Origin: Thermoleptolyngbya sichuanensis A183
Lineage (GTDB): Bacteria; Cyanobacteriota; Cyanobacteriia; Elainellales; Elainellaceae
Length of the DNA: 64,000 nucleotides
Assembly (NCBI RefSeq): GCF_013177315.1
Contig: NZ_CP053661.1
Coordinates: forward strand, 2,604,001 to 2,668,000
Direction: 5' to 3'
The notes under the pieces are model-generated. The model was not told the origin of the DNA and made no database searches. It was given only the letters and a program-made list of their open reading frames with translations. Positions within the stretch are counted from its first letter, which is position 1; each line of letters begins with the position of its first letter. Both the position numbers and the translations under genes were made by a program. Below are positions 35,225 to 44,228 of this stretch, one piece after another.

Positions 35225-36289
35225 CTAGTTGTTGTTGTCGTTTTGTAGCAATCCATCCAGCCCTTCCAAAATACCGATAACTGATCCCAGAGGATTCAGC
35301 ACACGTCCCACCATCTGTAGAAAGCTCGTGTCCTGTCGCTTGGGGACGATGACGACATCCCCGTCTTGAATCTCGTTGGCATCGCTGAGATTACGGAGAT
35401 CAATCACTCGTCGCTCGATAACCCCCTGCTCGTTCATGCGGATAAAGGCGACGCGGCTGAGACGGGCATCTTCTGTCGGGCCTCCGGCGATCGCCACAGC
35501 GCTAGACACCGAACTACCGGGCGGCACCTGCACTTCACCCGGCTTGGTCACTTCGCCCACCACGCGCACCCGCACCGTCGCAGGCGAGAAGCTAGAGCGG
35601 GCTAACAATCGACGATCCAAAATTTCGCCCTGACCCAGCGGGGGAATGTAAATGCTGTCGCCATCTTGAATCAACAGGTCAGCAGAGGCGTTGTCACTGC
35701 TGATCGCATCCCACAGGTTAATCGTGTAGGACTGATTGCCACCGTTGGGGCCAACGCGACGCAGATAGACTTGGCGAATATCGGCATTGCGCGTGATGCC
35801 ACCTGCCGAGATCAGCGCGGCGCTGAGTGTGGGCGTGCCTTGCAGGTCTGTTCCTCGCACCGGCCCAGGACGCATCACTTCGCCAGCAACGTTGACCACG
35901 ATCGGGCGCGGAGTTAGCACGGTCACTGTGGTTGCTGGATTGACCAAGATTGCCCGCAGCCGCTCGGTTAGGTCTTGCTTGAATTGCTCTGTAGTCTTAC
36001 CCGCTGCCTGAATTGGCCCAATCAGCGGCAGGGTGATGGTGCCGTCTGGCAGGATCGAAGTAGTCAGGGTGTATTCGTCATACCCATAGACGGCAATGCT
36101 CAGTTCATCGCCCGTGCCGAGAATGTAGGCAGGTTGCAGCAGCGGAGAGGCAGCGCTGACGGCGGTTACATTCGACACATTCTGCCCGGTCACCGTTTGG
36201 GCGGGCGTAAGGCTGGGCGAGGCGATCAGGATCGCTGCCGAGGTGACAGCCGAGTAGCCGATGCGCTTGACAATTTTCCAGGTCAGCAT
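35225..36289 (-). CDS. Polysaccharide export protein (Wza-type, poly_export/SLBB)
   Basis: A 354-residue protein with an N-terminal signal segment (AVTSAAILIASPSLTPAQT). Then comes the poly_export domain (YILGTGDELSIAVYGYDEYT and LPDGTITLPLIGPIQAAGKT) and two SLBB beta-grasp domains (VVNVAGEVMRPGPV, about 129-205; VRVVGEVTKPGEVQVPPGSS, about 235-320). Such proteins form the outer-membrane/periplasmic channel for capsular or extracellular polysaccharide. The poly-Asn tail is unusual. No other export genes lie next to it; the truncated glycosyltransferase at the window start is far away. Confidence 0.9.
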   Translation of the reverse strand: MLTWKIVKRIGYSAVTSAAILIASPSLTPAQTVTGQNVSNVTAVSAASPLLQPAYILGTGDELSIAVYGYDEYTLTTSILPDGTITLPLIGPIQAAGKTTEQFKQDLTERLRAILVNPATTVTVLTPRPIVVNVAGEVMRPGPVRGTDLQGTPTLSAALISAGGITRNADIRQVYLRRVGPNGGNQSYTINLWDAISSDNASADLLIQDGDSIYIPPLGQGEILDRRLLARSSFSPATVRVRVVGEVTKPGEVQVPPGSSVSSAVAIAGGPTEDARLSRVAFIRMNEQGVIERRVIDLRNLSDANEIQDGDVVIVPKRQDTSFLQMVGRVLNPLGSVIGILEGLDGLLQNDNNN

Positions 36290-36486
36290 GGGTTGATAGA
36301 GGATAAAAAGGACGAAAAAGCTGGCGATCGCCCCCAGCCCGCCAGGGTGCAGGAGATCCAGTTCGGCAATCCAGCAAGACTTTCAGTGGTATCTCTAGTA
36401 TTGCGATCGCGCCCTTATGCTGGCTAGACCATTCAGTAAAGTTTCGGTGAGGGTTGACCGGAATTTTACGGGTTTCCAAGTCAAGA

Positions 36487-39348
36487 TTACGTAAAGTCCT
36501 GAATTAGCTCCGTCTGGCTGAGCAATGCCTCCGCTGCTTCCGCATCGATCGCCTTGCTAAACAAAAATCCTTGACCGCATTCGCAGTTCATCTCTTTCAG
36601 GCGGGTCACCTGTTCGGGATCTTCCACCCCCTCAGCGGTAACATCCAGCCCGAGGCTATGGGCCAGGTTGATAATCGTGCGGACGATGGCAGCGCTGTCC
36701 TTATCGGTATGCATCTTGGTGATAAAGGAGCGGTCGATTTTCAGCGTGTTGATGGGAAAACGGTAGAGGTAGCTGAGGGAGGAATAGCCCGTGCCAAAGT
36801 CGTCGATAGCAAGCTGGATGCCGAGCGATCGCAGTTGATAGAGCATATCGATGACGGCTCGACCGTTTTCCATAATCGTGCCTTCCGTAATTTCCAGCTT
36901 CAGGCTGGAGGCATCTAGCCCCGTTTCGTAGAGGATGCCCTGGATTTGCTGGGTCAGGTCGGGCAGGGAAAACTGGCGGCTGGAGAGGTTGACGTTGATC
37001 GTCAGCGGCGGCAGGTCGGGAAACTGCATCTGCCAGCGGTTCATCTGGCGGCAGGCCTGGCGCAAAATCCACCAGCCTAGGGGGATAATCTGCCCGGTTT
37101 CCTCTGCCATTGGAATGAATTTTCCCGGCGACAAAAATCCCGTGCTGGGGTGATACCAGCGGATCAGTGCCTCGAAGCCCACAATGCGCCGAGTGTCGAG
37201 TTGCACCAGCGGCTGATAGTGCAAAAATAGCTCCGGTTCTGGGTTGTCTGCGCCGATCATGGCGTAGCGCTCTTCCTGGGCAATCGCCCGCCGCAGATCA
37301 TTTTCTAGCTTGAGCCGGGCCAACATGCGGTTGTGCATGGCCGGGTCAAAGACTTGGTGGCGAGCCTTGCCGCTGGCCTTGGCGCGATGCAGCGCTGTGT
37401 CGGCATCTTGCAGCATATGCTCCGCCTGGGTATAGCGGGCAGAGCTAATGGCAATGCCGATACTGATGGTAATGTAAACCTCTTGGTCGCCAACGTTGAA
37501 TGGCCGGGCCAAGATTTGCTGAAGCTGCTCGGCAGTGCGGGTGGCTTCGCGCTCGTCTTCAATGTTGGGCAGCAGGATAGCAAACTCATCCCCCGGCAGC
37601 CGAGACACCACAGCTTCGCTGGGCAAAAAACCCTTCAGGCGATGCGCCGTGGCAATCAAAAGCTGGTCGCCAACGCTGTTCCCCAGGCTGTTGTTGACCA
37701 CCTGAAACCGATCCAGGTCAATCAGCAAGACAGCATGAAAACAGAGCGGATATTCCTGGGAAAAGGCGATCGCCTGCCGCAGTCGATCCAAGAAAAAGGC
37801 CCGGTTGGGCAGCCCAGTCAAGTCGTCGTAGTAGGCGTTGTGCCAAAGCTGGTCTTCGGCCTCTTTGCGCTGGGTGATGTCGCTTTGGGAGCCCGCCATC
37901 CGATAGGCTGTGCCGTCCCGATGCTTGATAGCCACACCCCGCGTCAGCATCCAGCGATAGCTGCCCTCGCGATGAATCATGCGATGCTCATGCTCGAAAT
38001 GGGCCGTGTGCCCGTCGAGATGCTCTTGGAGGGCGGCCTTGAGCGAATCTAGGTCATCGGGATGCACCCGCTCGTACCATTCCTCAAGGCGATCGCCCAC
38101 CTCCGACTCCTCCCAGCCCAGCATTTCCTTCCAGCGCGGGGAATAGTAAACCTGATTAGTCATCAGGTTCCAGTCCCACAGACCCTCGTTCGACCCCTGC
38201 ACTGCCAGGGCATAGCGTTCCTCACTCTGGCGCAGCAGCAGGTTGGTTCGCGACTGTTCCCGCAGCGCCACCGCCGCCCCCGTCAGCGTCACCAGCAGCA
38301 CAGGCATCGCTACCGGAATCCAATACTGGTAATGAAACAACAGCACCGACAGCCCCAGCCAGCCCAAACACAGCCCCAGCCACGCCATCAGCCGCCGCTC
38401 AAACGACCACCCCATCAGCCCAAAGCTCAGCACCGGCCCGCCCAAGAGCAGCAGCAGCAATCCCTGCCAGCCGTTGCCCAGCCGTCGCAGGTCATTCTGC
38501 TGAAGCAGGTTGCTAATCGCAGCCGCTTGCAGGTACATATCGCTGACCGGAACAGTCCGGTCAAACGGCGTTTGCAGCGAGTTCATGGGGGAGGTAGTAA
38601 TGCCCACCAGCACAATCTTGTCTCGGAAAAACTGGAGCGGCACCTGCCCCCGCACCACATCTGCGTAGGAGTAGTGAGTCAATTCGCGGGCAGCGGCGGG
38701 CCAGTTGATCCAGAGTTCCTGGTTGGGATTTTCCACAACAATGCGCTCTCCCAGCGGGCGCAGGTGGAGATTGGCCGCCACGAGCGACAGCGCTGGCACC
38801 CCATAGCGTCGCAGGCGAATCTGGCGCACCAATCCATCCAGGTCTTCCCGCGAAAAGACGTGTCCGATATCAACTGCAACGGCTCGTAGGGGCAAAGAGG
38901 GCACGATCGCCGAGTCGGTATCAGTCCAGGACTGGCCCAACACAACTTTTCCAGATTCTCCCATCGCCGCCACTAGGGCCATGTCCTGGGGGTCATTTTC
39001 CGACAAGAGCGGGTTGAGGACGATGACGCTGGGTTGGGCGGGGCTAAGCTGGTTAATTAGGTCTGCGTAGCGATCGCGCGTCCAAACGGCTTGCCCAATG
39101 CTCCGCTGGCTTTCTTCATCAATTTCGACCACGACGATATCCCTGCTCCAGGGAATGGGCCCACGCAGCGAGAAGAGGGCGTTGTATCCCAAATGTTCTA
39201 GAGACTGCACTAGGCCCAGATGAATCAGCCCCAGCACCAGCAGTCCCGCTAATACTCCCGGCAAAATCCGATCCCAAACCGTCTTCACCAGCGGCAAGCG
39301 CTGAATCGCGAACGGCAGTTTTGCGGGCGGCTTTAACCAATGGAGCAT
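36487..39348 (-). CDS. CHASE2-PAS-GGDEF-EAL cyclic di-GMP signalling protein
   Basis: A protein of about 953 residues from the ATG at 39348; the frame extends to 39507, adding a Lys/Arg-rich stretch that is probably untranslated. Order: N-terminal span and extracytoplasmic CHASE2 domain (about 42-292, DIVVVEIDEESQRSIGQAVW), three spans (about 295-360), a PAS domain (about 372-497), GGDEF (about 502-672) and EAL (about 679-937). The EAL part keeps its catalytic set: FEALIRW, NVNLSSRQF, EITEGTIM, DDFGTGYSSL, LKIDRSF, AEGVED and CGQGFLF. The GGDEF signature is RLPGDEF, with Pro for the first Gly. So phosphodiesterase activity is likely, and cyclase activity doubtful. Confidence 0.93.
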   Translation of the reverse strand: MLHWLKPPAKLPFAIQRLPLVKTVWDRILPGVLAGLLVLGLIHLGLVQSLEHLGYNALFSLRGPIPWSRDIVVVEIDEESQRSIGQAVWTRDRYADLINQLSPAQPSVIVLNPLLSENDPQDMALVAAMGESGKVVLGQSWTDTDSAIVPSLPLRAVAVDIGHVFSREDLDGLVRQIRLRRYGVPALSLVAANLHLRPLGERIVVENPNQELWINWPAAARELTHYSYADVVRGQVPLQFFRDKIVLVGITTSPMNSLQTPFDRTVPVSDMYLQAAAISNLLQQNDLRRLGNGWQGLLLLLLGGPVLSFGLMGWSFERRLMAWLGLCLGWLGLSVLLFHYQYWIPVAMPVLLVTLTGAAVALREQSRTNLLLRQSEERYALAVQGSNEGLWDWNLMTNQVYYSPRWKEMLGWEESEVGDRLEEWYERVHPDDLDSLKAALQEHLDGHTAHFEHEHRMIHREGSYRWMLTRGVAIKHRDGTAYRMAGSQSDITQRKEAEDQLWHNAYYDDLTGLPNRAFFLDRLRQAIAFSQEYPLCFHAVLLIDLDRFQVVNNSLGNSVGDQLLIATAHRLKGFLPSEAVVSRLPGDEFAILLPNIEDEREATRTAEQLQQILARPFNVGDQEVYITISIGIAISSARYTQAEHMLQDADTALHRAKASGKARHQVFDPAMHNRMLARLKLENDLRRAIAQEERYAMIGADNPEPELFLHYQPLVQLDTRRIVGFEALIRWYHPSTGFLSPGKFIPMAEETGQIIPLGWWILRQACRQMNRWQMQFPDLPPLTINVNLSSRQFSLPDLTQQIQGILYETGLDASSLKLEITEGTIMENGRAVIDMLYQLRSLGIQLAIDDFGTGYSSLSYLYRFPINTLKIDRSFITKMHTDKDSAAIVRTIINLAHSLGLDVTAEGVEDPEQVTRLKEMNCECGQGFLFSKAIDAEAAEALLSQTELIQDFT

Positions 39349-40398
39349 GATAGGGGCGTGTATCCAGCGACTATAGGCATTCTTGGAAATTTCGTAGCAG
39401 CATTTTGGGGCGGTTTTTCTGGCGGCTTTTGGAAGTCGTTTTAGAAGTCGTTTCAGACAGCTTTTCCTTTGGTGAACGTTTGAGTTCTCAGTTCGAGACG
39501 TTGCCAAGAGGACGTTGCCAAGAGAATGTTACGCCAACTTTAACGCTTTACCTTTAACGCTTTACCGCCTGACGGCTAAGGCGAGATGCCCTGGCGCAAA
39601 CTGCCTCGCTTCTGGAGAGTCGTTCGCCTGGGCCGAGCGTGTTCCAACACGACTCGAAAAGGGGTTAGGCTGCTGACATCGTGAGATGACATTGTGAAAC
39701 GGGTGAAACAACGCAGTAGATTGCGCTGGGTGGCACCTGTCTAGCAACGAATTGGGCAAAATAGCCAGTTGAGTCAGCAGGGTTGCAGGCGAAGAAAAGT
39801 GGGTGAAAGGGGTGATGCAGGTAGACGACAGAGCAATTTGGCGAGATGTCCTCGTTGGGGGCAGGGTGGGGCGCTGCAAAGACCTTGAGGCATCGTTTCT
39901 TGGAGACATTGTTTCACAAACCAGAACCCCACTTCAGCGATCCGGCAGATCGCGCTGGACTGAAGATGTAGTCAGAATTACAGGGCAATCCCCGTGATAA
40001 CCATAGCATCAACCGCAAAGGGGAGAGCCGCATCTCCAGCAGTGACACTTTGGGCGATCGCCCTGAGCTGCACCCCTGGCCACATCCTTTGCAGACTCCA
40101 GTCACCTGCTGGTTTTAGACTTGTCCCTACGTTGGTCAGGACTCGTCTATCCAGCCGTTTTAACGCTAGCCCCGCGCCAGCAACCCCTGTGCCTTTACCT
40201 GTGCCTTTACCTAAGTGGGTCATCATACTGCATGGTCGTGAACTTTCCCTGAAGGCTTTCACCCTGTCTTTACCCTCCTAGTGCTCATCCTTCTGGTGCA
40301 AGCCAGCAGGGTTCTAAAGCCTGCACGCAGCACGGTATCTTGTCGGGAATGGCAGAATTGGGAAATAGGATGGAGTGCAACGCTTGAACGGGACTGTT

Positions 40399-40450
40399 GA
40401 TGACGCACTTTGATTACGCACTTTAGGTCACGCACTTTGGTCACGCAATT
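40399..40450. repeat. 13-14-bp tandem repeat (CACGCACTTTGGT type)
   Basis: Four units around ACGCACTTT (GATGACGCACTTT, GATTACGCACTTTA, GGTCACGCACTTT, GGTCACGCAATTA). Period about 13-14 bases. Confidence 0.75.
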
Positions 40451-40550
40451 ATGATTTCGCCGTTCGATTTAAGCCATTACGCTGAACAATTTCAGCCTTA
40501 ATGAGGGGCGATCGCGCTGGTGATAGAAGCCGCCTTGGGGCCGTGATGCT

Positions 40551-40590
40551 AGAGGGAGCCATTCCAGAGGGAGCCATTCCAGAGGGAGCA
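40551..40590. repeat. 15-bp tandem repeat (AGAGGGAGCCATTCC)
   Basis: Two exact copies and a partial third copy. Part of the unexplained region upstream of the helicase gene. Confidence 0.8.
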
Positions 40591-40846
40591 ATATTGGATG
40601 ATTGTCCGTCTGACTGCTCGTCTGGTCTTTGGGTAGGCAAACCCCTGCTCGTTCAATAGCAGCACCCCGATCAATGCTCACCCGGCTCTGGTGATCCCTG
40701 TTTCCTGAATTGCTGAGAAAGCCTGTCCAGATCCGGTTGAAGTTGGGCAAATCCACAATTTCTCCGAAACACTGGAACCGTTCGATGAAATAGCCGATAC
40801 AATTGTTTCCCATCCTAGACCTACCCTACGTTCCCAGGCAAAACCC

Positions 40847-43540
40847 GTGGATGTTTCTTCTGCCCCATTTCAGCTCGATTTAAATCAAGTATTCCCATTT
40901 GAGCTGGATGCCTTTCAACGGGAGGCGATCGCCGCCCTAGATGCCGGAAAATCTGTGGTGGTCTGTGCGCCGACGGGTTCGGGCAAAACGCTGATCGGGG
41001 AATACGCCATTATTCGAGCGCTGAAGCAGAACGAAGAACTAGCCGCTCAAGGCGGCAGACTGTGCCCCCGGCGCGTGTTCTACACCACCCCGCTCAAAGC
41101 CCTGTCAAACCAGAAATTGCGCGATTTCCGCGATCGCTTTGGGGAGCAAAATATTGGCTTGCTCACGGGCGATGTATCGATCAACCGCGACGCGCCAATT
41201 CTGGTGATGACAACCGAAATCTTTCGCAACATGCTCTACGGCACGCCCATCGGTGAAGTAGGCACATCGCTGGAGGGTGTAGATGCGGTCGTGCTGGACG
41301 AGTGCCACTACATGAACGATCGCCAGCGGGGCACGGTCTGGGAAGAATCCATCATCTATTGCCCCAGAGAGGTGCAGTTGGTGGCGCTATCTGCCACCGT
41401 CGCCAACAGCGACCAACTCACCGACTGGATCGACCGGGTTCACGGCCCCACCACGCTGATCTACTCGGACTTTCGCCCTGTGCCCCTAGAGTTTTACTTT
41501 GGGTCGCCCAAGGGTCTGTTTCCCCTGCTCAATGAAGAAAAAACCGCCGTCAACCCTCGCTTCAAGAAAAAACGCGGCAAACAGCCCAGGGTACGGCAAG
41601 AGCCAACCAAAATTTCTTTTTTGGTTAGCCAGCTTCAGCAGCGCGATATGCTACCAGCCATTTACTTCATCTTTAGCCGCCGGGGCTGCGACCAGGCAGT
41701 GCAGGAAATCGAAACCCTGTCGCTGGTGAATGAGGCTGAACAAGCTCAGCTAAAAACCTTCATCGACCTGTTTCTGGAGCGCAACCCAGAGGCCGTCCGC
41801 GCCAGCCAGATCGAGCCGCTGTATCGAGGCATCGCGGCACACCACGCAGGCATTCTCCCGGCTTGGAAGGTGCTCGTGGAGGAACTGTTTCAGCGGGGGC
41901 TGATCAAGGTTGTGTTTGCGACCGAAACGCTGGCTGCCGGAATCAACATGCCTGCCCGCACCACAGTCATTTCCAGCTTGTCAAAGCGGACGGATCGGGG
42001 GCATCGCCTGCTAACGGCCTCAGAATTTTTGCAGATGGCGGGGCGGGCCGGGCGGCGCGGCATGGACGACCGGGGCTATGTGGTGACGGTGCAAACGCCG
42101 TTTGAAGGAGCTACGGAGGCGGCGTATCTGGCGACGCAGGGCGCAGATCCACTGGTGAGCCAGTTTACCCCCAGCTACGGCATGGTGCTGAATCTGCTGC
42201 AAACGCACTCGGAGGAGGAGGCGCGGGATCTGATCGAGCGCAGCTTTGGGCAGTATCTATCTACGCTGTATCTGCGGCCGCAGCAATTGGCAATCGCCGA
42301 TTTAGAAGCCGAGGTCGAGCAGCAGCAGGCCCAGATCGCCCATGTCGATGCCGAAATTCTCAACAGCTACGAAAAGCTGCACGACCGGATCAAAGAAGAG
42401 CGCCGCATTTTGAAATATCTCCAGCAGCAGGCGCAAGAGTTGCAAGTGAAGGACATGCACGCGGCGCTGCCGTTTGCGATCGCCGGAAGTATTCTCTCAC
42501 TCAAAGGGAAATACGTACCCGTTGCCAAGCCCTTGCCTGCGGTGCTGGTGGCTAAGGCACAGGGGGGTGGGCAGTTGCCCTATTTTGTTTGCCTGGGGCA
42601 AGACAACCGCTGGCGCGTGGTGACGGCGAACGACGTGGTGGGCCTTCATGCCGAACTGCCCCGCATGGCGCAGGTGGATCATTTAACCGTGCCGCCAGAA
42701 TTGCCGCCAAAGCCTGGTCAGGTTCGCTCTGGCTCAGAAGAATCGGCGGCGATCGCCCAGCAGATTCCCCCCATCCCCGCCCCGACCGAGCAGGCTCCCG
42801 AAGTGGTCGAGCAGCAGGCAAAGGTGCGGGAGCTAGACCTAGAGCTACAGCGACACCCGGCGCGTCAGTTTGGCAATCCGGGACACATTTTGAAGCGGCG
42901 CAAGCAGGTCGAGCGGCTGCTGGAGGAACTGGGCGATCGCCGCGCCAAGCTAGAGCGCCACACCCACCGCTACTGGCAGGAATTTGTCAACCTGATGGAA
43001 ATCTTGCGGCGGTTTGGCTGTCTGGATGGCGTGGTGCCAACGGAATTGGGACAAATTGCCGCCGCCATCCGGGGCGATAATGAACTGTGGCTGGGGCTGG
43101 CGATGGCATCGGGTGAACTAGACGACCTCGATCCCCATGAACTGGTGACCGTCTGCGCGGCGCTGACGACGGAGGTGTCTCGCCCTGATGTGTGGACAAG
43201 CTATCAGGTGTCTGCCAGGGTAGAGTCGGCGCTGGAAGGACTCCGCAGCACGCGCCGCCAGTTGTTCAAGCTCCAGCACCAGTATCAGGTGGCGCTGCCT
43301 GTGTGGATGGAATATGACTTTATTCCGCTGGTGGAGCAGTGGGCGCTGGGGGTGGAATGGCCGGAACTGTGCGCCAATACTAGCCTGGATGAGGGCGATA
43401 TCGTCCGCGTGCTGCGGCGGACGCTGGATTTTATGTCGCAACTTCCCCATGTGCCGTACCTGCCGTCTAGCTTGCGGGATAATGCTCGACGGGCGATCGC
43501 CCTGATTGATCGCTTCCCGGTGAATGAGGGAATTGAGTAA
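40847..43540 (+). CDS. Ski2-like DEAD/DEAH-box RNA helicase
   Basis: An 897-residue superfamily 2 helicase. Motifs in order: FQREAIAALDAGKSVVVCAP with Walker A APTGSGKT (41-48), YTTPLKALSNQK (Ia), TTEIFRNML (Ic), DECH (151-154, motif II), LSATVANS (III), FATETLAAGINMPARTTV (V) and QMAGRAGRRG (VI). The C-terminal third ends in a DSHCT-type helical domain. This is the Ski2/Mtr4 architecture, found in cyanobacteria and plant chloroplasts (ISE2-like) and linked to RNA processing. It starts at GTG 40847, the only start ahead of the conserved region. A coiled-coil segment lies near 480-530. Confidence 0.92.
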   Translation: MDVSSAPFQLDLNQVFPFELDAFQREAIAALDAGKSVVVCAPTGSGKTLIGEYAIIRALKQNEELAAQGGRLCPRRVFYTTPLKALSNQKLRDFRDRFGEQNIGLLTGDVSINRDAPILVMTTEIFRNMLYGTPIGEVGTSLEGVDAVVLDECHYMNDRQRGTVWEESIIYCPREVQLVALSATVANSDQLTDWIDRVHGPTTLIYSDFRPVPLEFYFGSPKGLFPLLNEEKTAVNPRFKKKRGKQPRVRQEPTKISFLVSQLQQRDMLPAIYFIFSRRGCDQAVQEIETLSLVNEAEQAQLKTFIDLFLERNPEAVRASQIEPLYRGIAAHHAGILPAWKVLVEELFQRGLIKVVFATETLAAGINMPARTTVISSLSKRTDRGHRLLTASEFLQMAGRAGRRGMDDRGYVVTVQTPFEGATEAAYLATQGADPLVSQFTPSYGMVLNLLQTHSEEEARDLIERSFGQYLSTLYLRPQQLAIADLEAEVEQQQAQIAHVDAEILNSYEKLHDRIKEERRILKYLQQQAQELQVKDMHAALPFAIAGSILSLKGKYVPVAKPLPAVLVAKAQGGGQLPYFVCLGQDNRWRVVTANDVVGLHAELPRMAQVDHLTVPPELPPKPGQVRSGSEESAAIAQQIPPIPAPTEQAPEVVEQQAKVRELDLELQRHPARQFGNPGHILKRRKQVERLLEELGDRRAKLERHTHRYWQEFVNLMEILRRFGCLDGVVPTELGQIAAAIRGDNELWLGLAMASGELDDLDPHELVTVCAALTTEVSRPDVWTSYQVSARVESALEGLRSTRRQLFKLQHQYQVALPVWMEYDFIPLVEQWALGVEWPELCANTSLDEGDIVRVLRRTLDFMSQLPHVPYLPSSLRDNARRAIALIDRFPVNEGIE

Positions 43541-43584
43541 AGGCGCTAGCTTCTGATTCCTGCTGTATGAGAAGTTTTGGCTTC

Positions 43585-43694
43585 GAGCCAACAGCCTTGG
43601 GGGATATCCCCCAAACCCCCTTTTGCAGGGGACGAAGCGTCCCCCAAGTCTGTTGGTTTGGACGAGGCAATGTTTCCCCAGGACTGTTGGCTCA
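43585..43694. mobile_element. 110-bp inverted-repeat element
   Basis: The left end GAGCCAACAGCCTTGGGG and the right end CCCCAGGACTGTTGGCTC are inverted copies with two mismatches. The centre has further palindromes of the type TTGGGGGATATCCCCCAA. It does not encode a protein. No target duplication is seen. Confidence 0.7.
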
Positions 43695-44214
43695 GACATA
43701 GCTAATGCGAACTGTTACCATCGGTGAATTTTTTTAACTGGAGATCCTCCGTAGATTATGGTCAGGTTAATCTGAAGCTAATGCAGTTGGGATCAGTCAT
43801 TCTCTACTCATTTAATCTCAAATTAAGCTCAACTCAGATCAGGTCATATCTGGTCGTATCTAAGGATTCCTGCCTTAATCCACCTGCGAAATACCAGCAA
43901 AGTCTTTGGAGTCGGTTCAGTTGACATGGGGCGATCGCCCTCATGCTTCTCTACACAAGCATGAGTCGTTTTATACCGCTTCTTAATACATGAAGTGCCG
44001 TTTGAAAAACCTGTGGGAACGGTTGATTCTTGATCATCTCTGATTCAAATCATCGAGATTCAAATCATCGAGAGATTGATCAAGACTAGAGCGCTTCAGA
44101 TGACCGAGTAAAACGCCCGGCCCGTCGTTTCAAACCTTCTTAACCGCATCGGCAGAAATCCTCTGGTTTCAACTGCTTGAACCCGACCAGGGTGAGTCAT
44201 CAAGCTGAAATATC

Positions 44215-44222
44215 AGGAGGAA
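44215..44222 (+). promoter_or_regulatory. Strong ribosome binding site of the EF-G-like gene
   Basis: AGGAGGAA ends six bases before the ATG at 44229. It is the strongest Shine-Dalgarno sequence in the window and fixes the start. Confidence 0.8.
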
Positions 44223-44228
44223 TTTTCT

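Larger units (their letters stand above)
39349..40846. other. About 1.5-kb intergenic region
   Basis: The longest stretch without a convincing gene. Frames of 94-115 codons exist on both strands but have no recognisable content and consist partly of repeats. Short tandem repeats occur near 39499-39530 (GACGTTGCCAAGAG twice), 39536-39566 (CTTTAACGCTTTAC twice), 40191-40213, 40399-40450 and 40551-40590. A promoter for the helicase gene must lie at the right end. Confidence 0.45.
43541..44228. other. Intergenic region upstream of the EF-G-like gene
   Basis: 688 bases. It contains an inverted-repeat element (43585-43694), the near-direct repeat ATTCAAATCATCGAGA at 44043-44073 and a strong ribosome binding site at its right end. 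No gene is visible. Confidence 0.5.

Noticed and set aside
40469-40813. 114-codon minus-strand frame upstream of the Ski2-like helicase
   Set aside because: Its second half is produced by the 15-bp tandem repeat and nothing in it resembles a known family.
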